From JAMOBE01 sp039908285 (GTDB lineage: Bacteria > Pseudomonadota > Alphaproteobacteria > Rhodospirillales > Rhodospirillaceae): a stretch of DNA of 7,986 nt. A model generated the notes under the pieces. It saw only the letters and a list, made by a program, of their open reading frames with translations. It had not been told where the DNA came from and did not search any database. Position 1 is the first letter of the stretch; each line of letters opens with the position of its first letter. Of this stretch, positions 1-5,908 are shown in pieces. The translations under genes and the position numbers were made by a program. The DNA is taken from the NCBI GenBank assembly GCA_039908285.1, contig JAMOBE010000131.1, positions 1-7,986 of the forward strand, read 5' to 3'.

Positions 1-30
1 CCACCCACGAGTCTGGCGGCGGCGGGCCAC

Positions 31-39
31 TTATCCACA
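31..39 (+). promoter_or_regulatory. Single DnaA-box-like 9-mer TTATCCACA
   Basis: TTATCCACA matches the classical DnaA box exactly. No second good box is visible nearby, and no AT-rich unwinding region or origin-linked gene is in view, so this does not indicate an origin. It may be a regulatory or titration site, or chance. It also falls inside the possible left-edge minus-strand frame. Confidence 0.3.
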
Positions 40-96
40 GCGGGGATGGTACGCATTTTCATCTTGACGGCCAACACGGTATCTCAAGCGCCGGGC

Positions 97-138
97 GGGG
101 CCGTCCGGCCCCTTGGCTTGCGCGCGAACGGTCGCGCG
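97..138. repeat. Two tandem GC-rich hairpins
   Basis: GGGGCC (97-102) pairs with GGCCCC (107-112) around a GTCC loop. Shortly after, CGCGCGA (121-127) pairs with TCGCGCG (132-138) around an ACGG loop. No T-tract follows on either strand, so they are not canonical intrinsic terminators. They lie downstream of the minus-strand gene at 221-454 and could protect or end its transcript, but nothing here proves that. Confidence 0.45.
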
Positions 139-220
139 GGTGCTCAATGCGCCTTTTGTTCATGGTCTCGCCCAGCATCACCCGCTTTCTCTCACCTTCA
201 CCCGATTACCCTGGCCCTGG

Positions 221-454
221 CTATCGCTCCGCCGCCTCGTAGTCGGCAGCCGTGGGCCAGTCGGTGGTGTCGGCGATCTTCAGCGCGGTGGCGACAGCCA
301 GAAGCGCCGTTCGCAGGTTCTCACGCTTTTCCGATGGATTGATATAAACACCGAATCGATTGAGCCGACTGCTGGCCAAAACAGCGATAGCCTCATGAAC
401 GCGCTGCTCAATGGCATCCGTCGCGGTGGCTGCGGTTTCAATCCTGGTGGCCAT
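221..454 (-). CDS. Small hypothetical protein (77 aa) downstream of tRNA-His
   Basis: I do not recognise this protein. The start at 454 is chosen because a purine-rich Shine-Dalgarno stretch (GGAAGGTGGGAGA) sits just in front of the ATG; an upstream extension in the same frame would run through the tRNA and is rejected. The product begins MATRIETAATATDAIEQRV, looks mostly helical (Ala/Glu/Leu-rich, residues about 10-30 and 45-62), has a central aromatic patch (RFGVYINPSEKR) and ends in WPTAADYEAAER. No signal peptide, membrane segment or cysteine is visible. The gene begins about 70 bp after tRNA-His on the same strand with no obvious promoter between, so it may be read from the tRNA promoter. 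Codon use is compatible with the neighbours, slightly less GC-biased in the middle. A cytosolic lineage-specific protein is my best guess. Confidence 0.6.
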   Translation of the reverse strand: MATRIETAATATDAIEQRVHEAIAVLASSRLNRFGVYINPSEKRENLRTALLAVATALKIADTTDWPTAADYEAAER

Positions 455-472
455 TCTCCCACCTTCCGATGA

Positions 473-495
473 CCCCGTGCCTGACACTGACGGGG
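473..495 (-). repeat. Stem-loop between tRNA-His and the 77-aa gene
   Basis: CCCCGT (473-478) and ACGGGG (490-495) form a six-pair inverted repeat with an 11-nt loop. It lies in the 3' trailer of tRNA-His and about 18 bp before the start codon of the following gene. There is no T-tract after it on the minus strand. It could assist tRNA 3' processing, act as a partial terminator or affect expression of the small gene. Confidence 0.4.
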
Positions 496-526
496 CAAGG
501 CTATCATGGGGTCCGGTGAAATCAAC

Positions 527-604
527 TGGGGTGGCTGATCGGATTTGAACCGACGACCCTTGGTACCACAAACCAATGCTCTAACCAACTGAGCTACAGC
601 CACC
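527..604 (-). tRNA. tRNA-His (anticodon GTG)
   Basis: Read on the minus strand the cloverleaf is complete. The acceptor arm GTGGCTG (597-603) pairs with CAGCCAC (531-537). The D arm is GCTC/GAGC. The anticodon stem TTGGT/ACCAA encloses the loop TTGTGGT with anticodon GTG. The T arm GTCGG/CCGAT encloses TTCAAAT. Discriminator C73 (530) is followed by a genomically encoded CCA (527-529). A G is encoded at position -1 (604) opposite C73, the classical histidyl-tRNA identity element; some alphaproteobacteria lack this pair, so its presence is informative. The body without G-1 is 77 nt. The gene is transcribed from the promoter at 648-676. Confidence 0.95.
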
Positions 605-647
605 ACATGGAACCCGGCCGGAAAGCCGAGCACCGACGAAGGTCCGT

Positions 648-676
648 CGTCTACTCTCAATCGCGCCTGCCGTCAA
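648..676 (-). promoter_or_regulatory. Sigma70-type promoter of tRNA-His
   Basis: On the minus strand TTGACG (671-676) and TAGACG (648-653) are separated by exactly 17 bp. Transcription would begin near 641, about 37 nt before the mature tRNA 5' end. The hexamers and spacing closely match the lexA promoter in this window, which supports both. A short dyad (CGACG...CGTCG, 634-649) overlaps the start region; no role is known. Confidence 0.65.
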
Positions 677-800
677 GATGGGTTTCTGCGGCCAGCGGTT
701 CTCATTATGACCCGAGATGACCCGAGGAGCGCTATTTCGGAGCCACCGTCCCGATCCCCGCCTGGGGCGATGCCGTCCGCATGTCGGCGTCGGGTATCTA
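677..800. other. Intergenic region between lexA and the tRNA-His promoter
   Basis: No gene is seen. It contains a perfect 10-bp tandem duplication, ATGACCCGAG twice at 707-726. There is also a weak CCCC/GGGG dyad at 756-767. A perfect 12-bp palindrome, TCTACTAGTAGA at 797-808, covers the last two codons of lexA; flanking GGG/CCC could extend it with a bulge. No T-tract follows, so I see no canonical intrinsic terminator for lexA. Confidence 0.5.
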
Positions 801-1520
801 CTAGTAGACCCGGAACAGCCCCACCAGCCGTCCCTGCACCTTCACCCGGTCCGGTCCGAAGATGCGCGTTTCGTAGCGGGCATTGGCGGGTTCCAGGGCG
901 ATGGAGGCGCCCTTGCGCCGCAGCCGCTTCAGGGTGACCTCGACGTCATCGACCAGAGCCACGACGATGGCGCCGTTGTCCGCCGTATCGCAGCGGCGGA
1001 TGAGGACGGTGTCGCCGTCCAGGATGCCCGCGTCCACCATCGAGTCGCCCTCGACGGTCAGGGCATAGTGATCGCCGCCGCGCACCATCAGCGCCGGAAC
1101 GCTCACCGATGCCGTCGTGTCGCGCAGGGCCTCGATGGGCGTGCCGGCGGCGATCTTGCCGTAGAGCGGCAGCTGCACCGCCTCGACGTCGTCACCGACC
1201 GTCGCTCCCGGCAGGGCAGACCGGAAATCGCCCCGGATCACGTTGGGGGAGAAGCCGCCGCTGGTCGGAGGGGAGGGGGAGGAGGCCGGTGCCGTCTCCT
1301 CCATGTTCTCGGGCAGGCGCAGCACCTCCAGCGCCCGGGCGCGGTGGGGCAGACGGCGGATGAAGCCGCGCTCCTCGAGGCCGGTGATCAGCCGGTGAAT
1401 GCCCGACTTGCTCTTCAGGCCCAGCGCATCCTTCATCTCGTCGAAGGACGGTGATACCCCCGACGCCTTCAGGCGACGATCGATGAAGACAAGCAGTTCG
1501 TATTGCTTCTTCGTCAGCAT
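801..1520 (-). CDS. lexA: LexA, SOS response repressor / self-cleaving protease
   Basis: LexA binds SOS boxes and, on contact with RecA filaments, cleaves itself to derepress DNA damage genes. The 239-residue protein begins MLTKKQYELLVFI. Residues 1-65 form the winged helix DNA-binding domain, with the recognition region in DALGLKSKSGIHRLITGLEERGFI. A Pro/Ser-rich linker follows (about 70-110), then the S24 protease domain. The cleavage site is Ala125-Gly126 in KIAAGTP, the catalytic serine is Ser160 in VEGDSMVDAG, and the catalytic lysine is Lys198 in EVTLKRL. The start at 1520 is preferred over an in-frame upstream start at 1559 because AGGAG lies 7 nt before it and LexA proteins normally begin with MLT-type sequence. 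The length fits alphaproteobacterial LexA. It has its own promoter with an SOS box, implying autoregulation, and follows moeA on the same strand. Confidence 0.97.
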   Translation of the reverse strand: MLTKKQYELLVFIDRRLKASGVSPSFDEMKDALGLKSKSGIHRLITGLEERGFIRRLPHRARALEVLRLPENMEETAPASSPSPPTSGGFSPNVIRGDFRSALPGATVGDDVEAVQLPLYGKIAAGTPIEALRDTTASVSVPALMVRGGDHYALTVEGDSMVDAGILDGDTVLIRRCDTADNGAIVVALVDDVEVTLKRLRRKGASIALEPANARYETRIFGPDRVKVQGRLVGLFRVY

Positions 1521-1553
1521 TGTGCGCTCCTGGTGATCGGGCCACCCGAAATT

Positions 1554-1568
1554 GAACAAACACGCAAC
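1554..1568 (-). promoter_or_regulatory. Possible second, imperfect SOS half-site pair
   Basis: On the minus strand the sequence reads GTTG-N7-GTTC, one base from the alphaproteobacterial direct-repeat SOS box. It lies in the untranslated leader of lexA, just downstream of the perfect box. It may be an auxiliary LexA site or chance. Confidence 0.25.
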
Positions 1569-1578
1569 CTACCGACTA

Positions 1579-1607
1579 GTTCTAGTTTGGTTCCAAGCCT
1601 GCGTCAA
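1579..1607 (-). promoter_or_regulatory. lexA promoter overlapped by an SOS (LexA) box
   Basis: On the minus strand TTGACG (1602-1607) and TAGAAC (1579-1584) are spaced by 17 bp, a good sigma70-type promoter. The plus strand at 1579-1593 reads GTTCTAGTTTGGTTC, a perfect GTTC-N7-GTTC, the LexA operator known from Alphaproteobacteria. It covers the whole -10 hexamer and part of the spacer, so LexA bound here should block RNA polymerase. Transcription would start near 1572, about 50 nt before the lexA ATG. Confidence 0.88.
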
Positions 1608-1615
1608 GGAGAGTT

Positions 1616-1634
1616 TTTTCACCCCAGGTGAAAA
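1616..1634. repeat. Hairpin over the moeA stop codon
   Basis: TTTTCACC (1616-1623) and GGTGAAAA (1627-1634) form a perfect eight-pair stem with a three-base loop. On the minus strand the stem includes the last moeA codons and the TGA at 1619-1621. Because the arms end in A and T runs rather than a free T-tract after a GC stem, it is a poor intrinsic terminator, though it could slow 3' decay of the moa-moe transcript just ahead of the lexA promoter. Confidence 0.5.
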
Positions 1635-2833
1635 TCACCATCGAGGGGCACGATCTCGATGCGGCTGCCGGCCGGGGCAGGGGGGGCGTTGACGGGACGC
1701 ACGGCGAGGCAGTCGGCCTGCGCGAGGTGGGCCAGCATGGCGCTGTCCTGGTGGGCGAAGGGGGTGACGGCCAGGCTGCCGTCGGGCCGTCGGACCAGGC
1801 TCGCCCGCAGATAGTCCTCCCGGCCGTCGTTGGCGGGCAGATCGCGGGTCAGCTCCGCCGTGAGCCGTGGGCCGGCATGGGCCGGCAATCCCTGCAGCAC
1901 CCGTAGCGCCGGCTCGAGGAACACCACCGCCCCCACCAGCGCCGAGACCGGATTGCCAGGCAATCCAAGCAACGGTACGTCTCCGAAACGACCGAACACC
2001 AGGGGCTTGCCGGGCCGCACCGCCACCCTCCAGAAGTCGGTGGCCAGCCCCACCTCCCCCAGCACCTTCTGGATGAGGTCGTGGTCACCCACCGACACGC
2101 CGCCGCTGGTGACCAGCATGTCGGCGCCGCGGGCGCCGGCGGCCAGGGTGCGGAGCGACTCGGCGTCGTCGAGCGCCACTCCCAGATCGACCGCCACTCC
2201 CCCGGCGGCGGTGACGAACGCGGCGAGGCCGAAGCCGTTGGAGTTGACCAGGAGGCCAGGGCGCAAAGGGTCCCCCGGCAGGGCCACCTCGTCGCCGGTG
2301 GACAGGATGGCGATGCGCGGCCGCCGCACCACGTGCAGCCAGGGCACGTTCATCGCCGCGGCCAGGGCCACGTCGCGGAAGCTGAGACGCCGCCCCCGCC
2401 GCAGCAGGACCTGGCCGGCCGCGAAGTCCATCCCCGTCGCGCGGATGAAGGCGCCGACCGCCACCGACTCGCGCACCGTGACCACGCCGTCCCCGGCCTC
2501 GGTGTTTTCCTGCATGACGACGGCGTCGGCCCCCTCCGGCACCACCGCGCCGGTGAAGATGCGCACCGCCTCGTCCGGCCCAGGGGACCGGTCGCACGGG
2601 TGCCCGGCGGCCGACGTACCGACGACACGGAGCCGCGCCGGCACCGCCGCCACGTCCGCCGCCCGCACCGCGTAGCCATCCATCGCCGAAACCGGAGCCG
2701 CCGGGTGGGTGACACGCGCCCTGACATCCTCGGCCAGGACCCGTCCAACGGCGTCCGCCACGCTCACCAGTTCGGCGCCGAGGGGCGCCACGGCAGCGAC
2801 GATACGGGCTACGGCGTCTTCGACTGAAATCAT
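1619..2833 (-). CDS. moeA: MoeA, molybdopterin molybdenumtransferase
   Basis: MoeA inserts molybdenum into adenylylated molybdopterin, the last general step of molybdenum cofactor synthesis, in the cytoplasm. The 404-residue product has the usual family length and motifs in order: PVSAMDGYAVRA (47-58), RIFTGAVVPEGADAVV (91-106), STGDEV (178-183) opening the MPT-binding MoCF fold, TSGGVSVGDHD (242-252), PGKPLVFG (274-281) and GLPGNPVSA (290-298). The remainder is the C-terminal beta domain. The ATG at 2831-2833 overlaps the moaC stop by one base (TGATG), and GAGGCG upstream serves as Shine-Dalgarno, so translation is probably coupled to moaC. Gephyrin- and MoeA-type proteins share the fold, but stand-alone bacterial genes beside moaC are MoeA. 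No key motif is missing. Confidence 0.96.
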   Translation of the reverse strand: MISVEDAVARIVAAVAPLGAELVSVADAVGRVLAEDVRARVTHPAAPVSAMDGYAVRAADVAAVPARLRVVGTSAAGHPCDRSPGPDEAVRIFTGAVVPEGADAVVMQENTEAGDGVVTVRESVAVGAFIRATGMDFAAGQVLLRRGRRLSFRDVALAAAMNVPWLHVVRRPRIAILSTGDEVALPGDPLRPGLLVNSNGFGLAAFVTAAGGVAVDLGVALDDAESLRTLAAGARGADMLVTSGGVSVGDHDLIQKVLGEVGLATDFWRVAVRPGKPLVFGRFGDVPLLGLPGNPVSALVGAVVFLEPALRVLQGLPAHAGPRLTAELTRDLPANDGREDYLRASLVRRPDGSLAVTPFAHQDSAMLAHLAQADCLAVRPVNAPPAPAGSRIEIVPLDGDFHLG

Positions 2834-3312
2834 CAGTTCGCCTCGTAAGTTCCGGATTTGCCACCGCTTTTATGGAGAAGCCGCACCTCGGTGATGCGCA
2901 TCCCCCGGTCGATGGCCTTGCACATGTCATAGACGGTGAGGGCGGCCACGGAGACGGCGGTCAGCGCCTCCATTTCGACTCCGGTACGACCCTTGAGGCG
3001 GACGGTGGCGGTGATGTCCACGGCGTTGCGGAGGGGATCGCATGAAAGGTCCACAGCCACCGCCGAGAGTAGCAGCGGGTGGCAGAGGGGAATGAGGTCC
3101 GGCGTTCGCTTGGCGGCCATGATGCCGGCGAGCTGTGCCACCGCCAGCACGTCCCCCTTGCCGATGTCCCGCTCCATGATGCGGCGGAGCGTCCCAGGCT
3201 GCATCAGCACCGAGCCGGCGGCGGTGGCGACGCGCTCGGTCACGTCCTTGGCCGAGACGTCCACCATCACGGCGTTGCCGTCGGCGTCGAAATGAGTCAG
3301 GTCGTCGGCCAT
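2833..3312 (-). CDS. moaC: MoaC, cyclic pyranopterin monophosphate synthase
   Basis: MoaC converts the GTP-derived 3',8-cyclo intermediate made by MoaA into cyclic pyranopterin monophosphate, the first stable intermediate of molybdenum cofactor synthesis. The 159-residue protein has the normal size. Conserved segments are MVDVSAKDVTERVA (16-29), GKGDVLAVAQLAGI (51-64), TPDLIPLCHPL (70-80), GVEMEALTAVSVAALTVYDM (111-130) and LLHKSGGKSGTY (145-156). Active-site candidates by comparison with E. coli MoaC are Lys52, His78, Glu113, Glu115, Asp129 and Lys132; all are present. The start at 3312 is chosen over an upstream in-frame start at 3369 because homologs begin near here and GAGGA precedes it about 10 nt away. 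It overlaps moeA by one base. The other moa genes are not in the window. Confidence 0.96.
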   Translation of the reverse strand: MADDLTHFDADGNAVMVDVSAKDVTERVATAAGSVLMQPGTLRRIMERDIGKGDVLAVAQLAGIMAAKRTPDLIPLCHPLLLSAVAVDLSCDPLRNAVDITATVRLKGRTGVEMEALTAVSVAALTVYDMCKAIDRGMRITEVRLLHKSGGKSGTYEAN

Positions 3313-3327
3313 GGAAGAACGTCCTCG

Positions 3328-3373
3328 AAATAAAGAAAAGAAAGACAAAGACGTGAGGGCCTGAGGCACTCAC
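3328..3373 (-). terminator. Terminator-like hairpin and T-rich tract between trpC and moaC
   Basis: On the minus strand GTGAG-T-GCC, a TCA loop, then GGC-C-CTCAC form an eight-pair stem with one internal mismatch (3353-3373). It is followed by a run of mostly T and C (about 3328-3350). This resembles an intrinsic terminator ending the trpGDC message, or an attenuator just before moaC. The T-tract is interrupted by C and G, so termination may be partial. No convincing separate moaC promoter was found, which makes readthrough plausible. Confidence 0.5.
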
Positions 3374-3374
3374 A

Positions 3375-3410
3375 CTCCCCATTACGCCCAGGATGAGAAG
3401 TCATGGGGAG
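3375..3410 (-). repeat. 8-bp inverted repeat downstream of trpC
   Basis: CTCCCCAT (3375-3382) and ATGGGGAG (3403-3410) are perfect inverted repeats around a 20-base loop, 20 bp after the trpC stop codon. It lies directly before the terminator-like hairpin in transcription order. It may be part of a folded intercistronic leader or a protein-binding dyad. I see no match to a known riboswitch. Confidence 0.4.
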
Positions 3411-3430
3411 GACGTGGGGTATTGCCGTCT

Positions 3431-4219
3431 TTACGCCAGCAAGGCCCGCGTCGCCGCCTCCACATCCGCCTGCCGCATCAGCGACTCTCCCACCAGAAAT
3501 CGCCTGGCCCCCACCGCTGCCAGCCGCGCCAGGTCGCGCGGCGTGTGCAGGCCGCTCTCAGCCACCAGCACCCGCCCGGCCGGCACCAGGGACGCCAGCC
3601 GCTCGGTCACCGCCAGGTCGATGGTGAGCGTCTTCAGATTGCGGTTGTTGACACCGATCAGCGGCGACGACAGGCGCAACGCGCGCTCCATTTCGTCTTC
3701 GTCATGAACCTCGATCAGCACGTCCAGGCCAAGCTCCACCGCCGCCGCCTCGATCTCGGCGGCCGCCGTATCGGACAGGGCGGCCATGATGATCAGGATA
3801 CAGTCGGCACCGATCGCCCGAGCCTCCACCACCTGATAGGGATCGACCATGAAGTCCTTGCGCAGCACGGGCAGGTCCACCTCACCGCGCGCCTCGGCGA
3901 TGTACTCGTCCCGCCCTTGGAACCACGGCGCGTCGGTCAGCACCGACAGGCAGGCGGCCCCGCCGGCGGCATAGGCCCGGGCCAGGGCTGCCGGACTGAA
4001 ATCGGCACGGATCAGGCCGGCCGAGGGCGAGGCCTTCTTGATCTCGGCGATCAGGGCATGGCGCCCCCCCCCCACCGCACGGTCGAGAGCCAGGGCGAAT
4101 CCCCGCGGCGGCGCGGCGGCCCTGGCCTCACGCTGCAGTGCGGCCAGCGGACGGGCGGCGCGACACTGGGCGACATGCTCGCGCTTGTCGGCACAGATGC
4201 GGGCCAGCAGATCACTCAC
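3431..4219 (-). CDS. trpC: TrpC, indole-3-glycerol phosphate synthase
   Basis: TrpC closes the indole ring, converting CdRP to indole-3-glycerol phosphate with loss of CO2, the fourth step from chorismate to tryptophan. The 262-residue protein is a single-domain TIM barrel without the TrpF fusion seen in E. coli. Motifs in order: IAEIKKASPSAGLI (57-70, Glu59 and Lys61), LPVLRKDFMVDPYQV (116-130, Lys121), ADCILIIMA (138-146), LIEVHDEDE (168-176, Glu170), IGVNNRNLKT (188-197, Asn191), VAESGL (219-224, Ser222) and FLVGESLM (241-248); all the catalytic residues expected for the family are present. The start is a GTG at 4217-4219, forming a 4-base GTGA overlap with the trpD stop, so translation is probably coupled. 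A run of ten G on the coding strand (4064-4073) encodes part of VGGGR. Confidence 0.97.
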   Translation of the reverse strand: MSDLLARICADKREHVAQCRAARPLAALQREARAAAPPRGFALALDRAVGGGRHALIAEIKKASPSAGLIRADFSPAALARAYAAGGAACLSVLTDAPWFQGRDEYIAEARGEVDLPVLRKDFMVDPYQVVEARAIGADCILIIMAALSDTAAAEIEAAAVELGLDVLIEVHDEDEMERALRLSSPLIGVNNRNLKTLTIDLAVTERLASLVPAGRVLVAESGLHTPRDLARLAAVGARRFLVGESLMRQADVEAATRALLA

Positions 4220-5259
4220 GCCGCTGGTCCCCGGTTGGTGATGGCGACGAAGCGGGCCAGCGTCGTCCGGGCGGCTCCGGAGTCCACCACCGCCGCCGCC
4301 TGGATCACCCCCTCACGCAGGTCGGCGACCCGTCCGGCCACCACCAGGGCGGCCGCGGCGTTCATCAGGGCGATGTCGCGGAACGGCCCTGGCGCGCCGT
4401 CCAGCAGGGCGCGCATGGCGGCGGCGTTGTCGATGGCGTCCCCACCCTTCAGGTCCTCGGGCCGGGCCAGCGCCAGGCCGGCGGCCTGCGGGGTCACGGT
4501 GAAGCGGGTCACCGTGCCGCCGCGAACCTCCGCCACCTCGGTCGGGCCAGTGGTGGTGATCTCGTCCAGTCCGTCCGAACCGTGCACCACCCACGCCCGC
4601 TCGGCGCCGAGGCGCCCAAGCACCTGGGCCAGCGGCTCGACCCAGCGGGAGGAGAACACCCCGACCACCTGCCGCCGGGTGCCGGCGGGGTTGGACAGCG
4701 GCCCCAGCAGATTGAAGATGGTGCGCAGGCCAAGTTCCATGCGGGCGGGCATCACGTGCTTCATGGCGCCATGGTGGCGGGGTGCCATCATGAAGCAGAT
4801 GCCGGCCTCGCGCAGGGACTGGGTCATCAGGGCGTGATCGGCGTCGATGTTGACGCCAAGGGCCTTCAGCACGTCGGCCGAGCCCGACCGCGACGTCAGG
4901 GCGCGGTTGCCGTGCTTGGCCACCGGCACGCCGCAGGCGGCGACGATGACCGCCGCCGCGGTCGAGATGTTGAAGGTGCCGGAGGCGTCGCCGCCGGTGC
5001 CGCAGGTGTCGATGGCGTCGGCCGGCGCCTCGATGGTCAGTGCCTTGGCGCGCATGATGCGGGCGGCGCCGGTGATCTCCTCGACGCTTTCCCCCCGCAC
5101 CCGCAGCCCCATGAGGAAGGCGCCGAGCTGCACCGGGGTGGCCTCGCCCGACATGATGGCCTCGAAGGCGGCCTCGGACTCGGTCTCGCTCAGGGTTTTG
5201 CCCTCGGCGACGTGCACGAGAAGACTCTTCAGGATAGAGGACGGCTCAGGAGTGGACAT
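4216..5259 (-). CDS. trpD: TrpD, anthranilate phosphoribosyltransferase
   Basis: TrpD transfers phosphoribose from PRPP to anthranilate, the second step of the tryptophan branch. The 347-residue protein has an N-terminal helical domain (about 1-75, containing LGAFLMGLRVRGE). The nucleoside phosphoribosyltransferase alpha/beta domain follows, with DTCGTGGDASGTFNIST (84-100) binding PRPP, VAKHGNRALTSRSGSADVL (113-131), MKHVMPARMELGLRTIFNLL (166-185) including the anthranilate-binding arginine region, GPLSNP (186-191) and VVHGSDGLDE (224-233) for metal and diphosphate. The ATG at 5257-5259 is chosen over an upstream GTG at 5277: it has GGGGGAG in front and overlaps the trpG stop by one base (TGATG). 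It overlaps trpC by four bases at the other end. It is a separate gene, not fused to trpG as in E. coli. Confidence 0.97.
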   Translation of the reverse strand: MSTPEPSSILKSLLVHVAEGKTLSETESEAAFEAIMSGEATPVQLGAFLMGLRVRGESVEEITGAARIMRAKALTIEAPADAIDTCGTGGDASGTFNISTAAAVIVAACGVPVAKHGNRALTSRSGSADVLKALGVNIDADHALMTQSLREAGICFMMAPRHHGAMKHVMPARMELGLRTIFNLLGPLSNPAGTRRQVVGVFSSRWVEPLAQVLGRLGAERAWVVHGSDGLDEITTTGPTEVAEVRGGTVTRFTVTPQAAGLALARPEDLKGGDAIDNAAAMRALLDGAPGPFRDIALMNAAAALVVAGRVADLREGVIQAAAVVDSGAARTTLARFVAITNRGPAA

Positions 5260-5849
5260 CAGGCGGCGCTCCCCCACGTGCGGCGAGTCAAGGCGATGAA
5301 ATTGTCGATCAGGGCGTGGCCATGCTCCGAGGCGATGCTCTCGGGGTGGAACTGGACGCCGTGTATGGGCAGCGTGCGATGGGCGAGACCCATGATCAGC
5401 CCGTCGTCGGTCTCGGCGGTGACCTCCAGCGCGTCGGGCAGGCTCTCCCGCTCGACGATCAGCGAGTGGTAGCGGGTCGCCTTGAACGGACTGGGCAGCC
5501 CGGCGAACACCCCGGTGCCGATGTGACGGATGGCGCTGACCTTGCCGTGCATCGGCACCGGAGCCCGCACGACCCGGCCGCCGAAGGCCTGACCGATGGA
5601 CTGGTGGCCGAGACAGACCCCGAGCAGCGGCACCCGCCCCGCCGCCTGTCGGATCAGCTCGAGACAGATGCCGGCCCGGTCCGGATCACAGGGACCGGGC
5701 GAGATGACGATCCCCCGCGGCCCCATGGCCAGCGCCTGTTCCGCGGTCAGGGCGTCGTTGCGGCGCACCTCCACCTCGACCCCCGCCTCGCCCAGATAGT
5801 GCCAGAGGTTGTAGGTGAAACTGTCGTAGTTGTCGATGAGCAGGTACAT
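5259..5849 (-). CDS. trpG: TrpG, anthranilate synthase glutamine amidotransferase subunit
   Basis: TrpG hydrolyses glutamine and passes ammonia to TrpE for anthranilate formation. In many bacteria it also serves 4-amino-4-deoxychorismate synthase (PabA role). The 196-residue protein is a class I glutamine amidotransferase. It begins MYLLIDNYDSFTYNLWHYL, has the oxyanion segment ISPGPCDP (49-56), the nucleophile Cys79 in LLGVCLGHQSIGQAFGG, the MHGK segment (100-103), RYHSL (126-130), and His168 and Glu170 in GVQFHPESIASEHG. The start at 5849 matches the family N-terminus; an in-frame TTG at 5879 lacks a ribosome site. No trpE lies beside it: the upstream same-strand gene is a Nudix hydrolase. 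A candidate promoter bracketed by inverted repeats precedes it at 5882-5923. Confidence 0.96.
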   Translation of the reverse strand: MYLLIDNYDSFTYNLWHYLGEAGVEVEVRRNDALTAEQALAMGPRGIVISPGPCDPDRAGICLELIRQAAGRVPLLGVCLGHQSIGQAFGGRVVRAPVPMHGKVSAIRHIGTGVFAGLPSPFKATRYHSLIVERESLPDALEVTAETDDGLIMGLAHRTLPIHGVQFHPESIASEHGHALIDNFIALTRRTWGSAA

Positions 5850-5881
5850 GGCACCGTCCCGGAAATCCCCTGCGGCCAAGA

Positions 5882-5908
5882 ATGCTACCCCTCATGCCCC
5901 AGCGTCAA
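5882..5908 (-). promoter_or_regulatory. Candidate promoter of the trpGDC operon
   Basis: On the minus strand TTGACG (5903-5908) matches the -35 elements of the tRNA-His and lexA promoters here and contains the TGA stop of the upstream Nudix gene. A TAGCAT-like -10 lies at 5882-5887 with a short 15-bp spacer; AGCATT or GCATTC one or two bases further gives 16 or 17. The weak -10 makes this tentative, and readthrough from the Nudix gene is the alternative. Confidence 0.35.

Larger units (their letters stand above)
1..220. other. Left-edge stretch without a convincing gene
   Basis: No ORF here looks like a real gene. On the minus strand an ATG at 60-62 opens a frame that runs off the left edge (MKMRTIPAVDKWPAAARLVG...), which could be the start of a gene mostly outside the window, but about 20 codons are too few to judge. 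A 34-codon minus-strand ORF (59-163, starting MNKRRIEHPRD) ends in an ATGA overlap with that ATG; its codons are poor (AGA, ATA, CAA) and it contains two hairpins, so I do not call it. The stretch also holds a DnaA-box-like 9-mer (31-39) and two tandem GC hairpins (97-138), listed separately. Confidence 0.4.

Noticed and set aside
31..39. Chromosomal or plasmid replication origin
   Set aside because: A single DnaA-like 9-mer without further boxes, AT-rich DNA or replication genes is not enough.
2836..2852. SOS box near the moaC/moeA junction
   Set aside because: Two GTTC words occur, but the spacing is 9 rather than 7, and the site is inside coding sequence.
3313..3430. Molybdenum cofactor riboswitch upstream of moaC
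   Set aside because: Two stem-loops are present, but I cannot recognise the Moco RNA pattern, and the hairpin plus T-rich tract reads better as a terminator.
3422..5472. Long plus-strand ORFs opposite trpC and trpD
   Set aside because: They are mirror frames of well-identified minus-strand genes in high-GC DNA, rich in Arg, Pro, Gly and His, with no recognisable motif.
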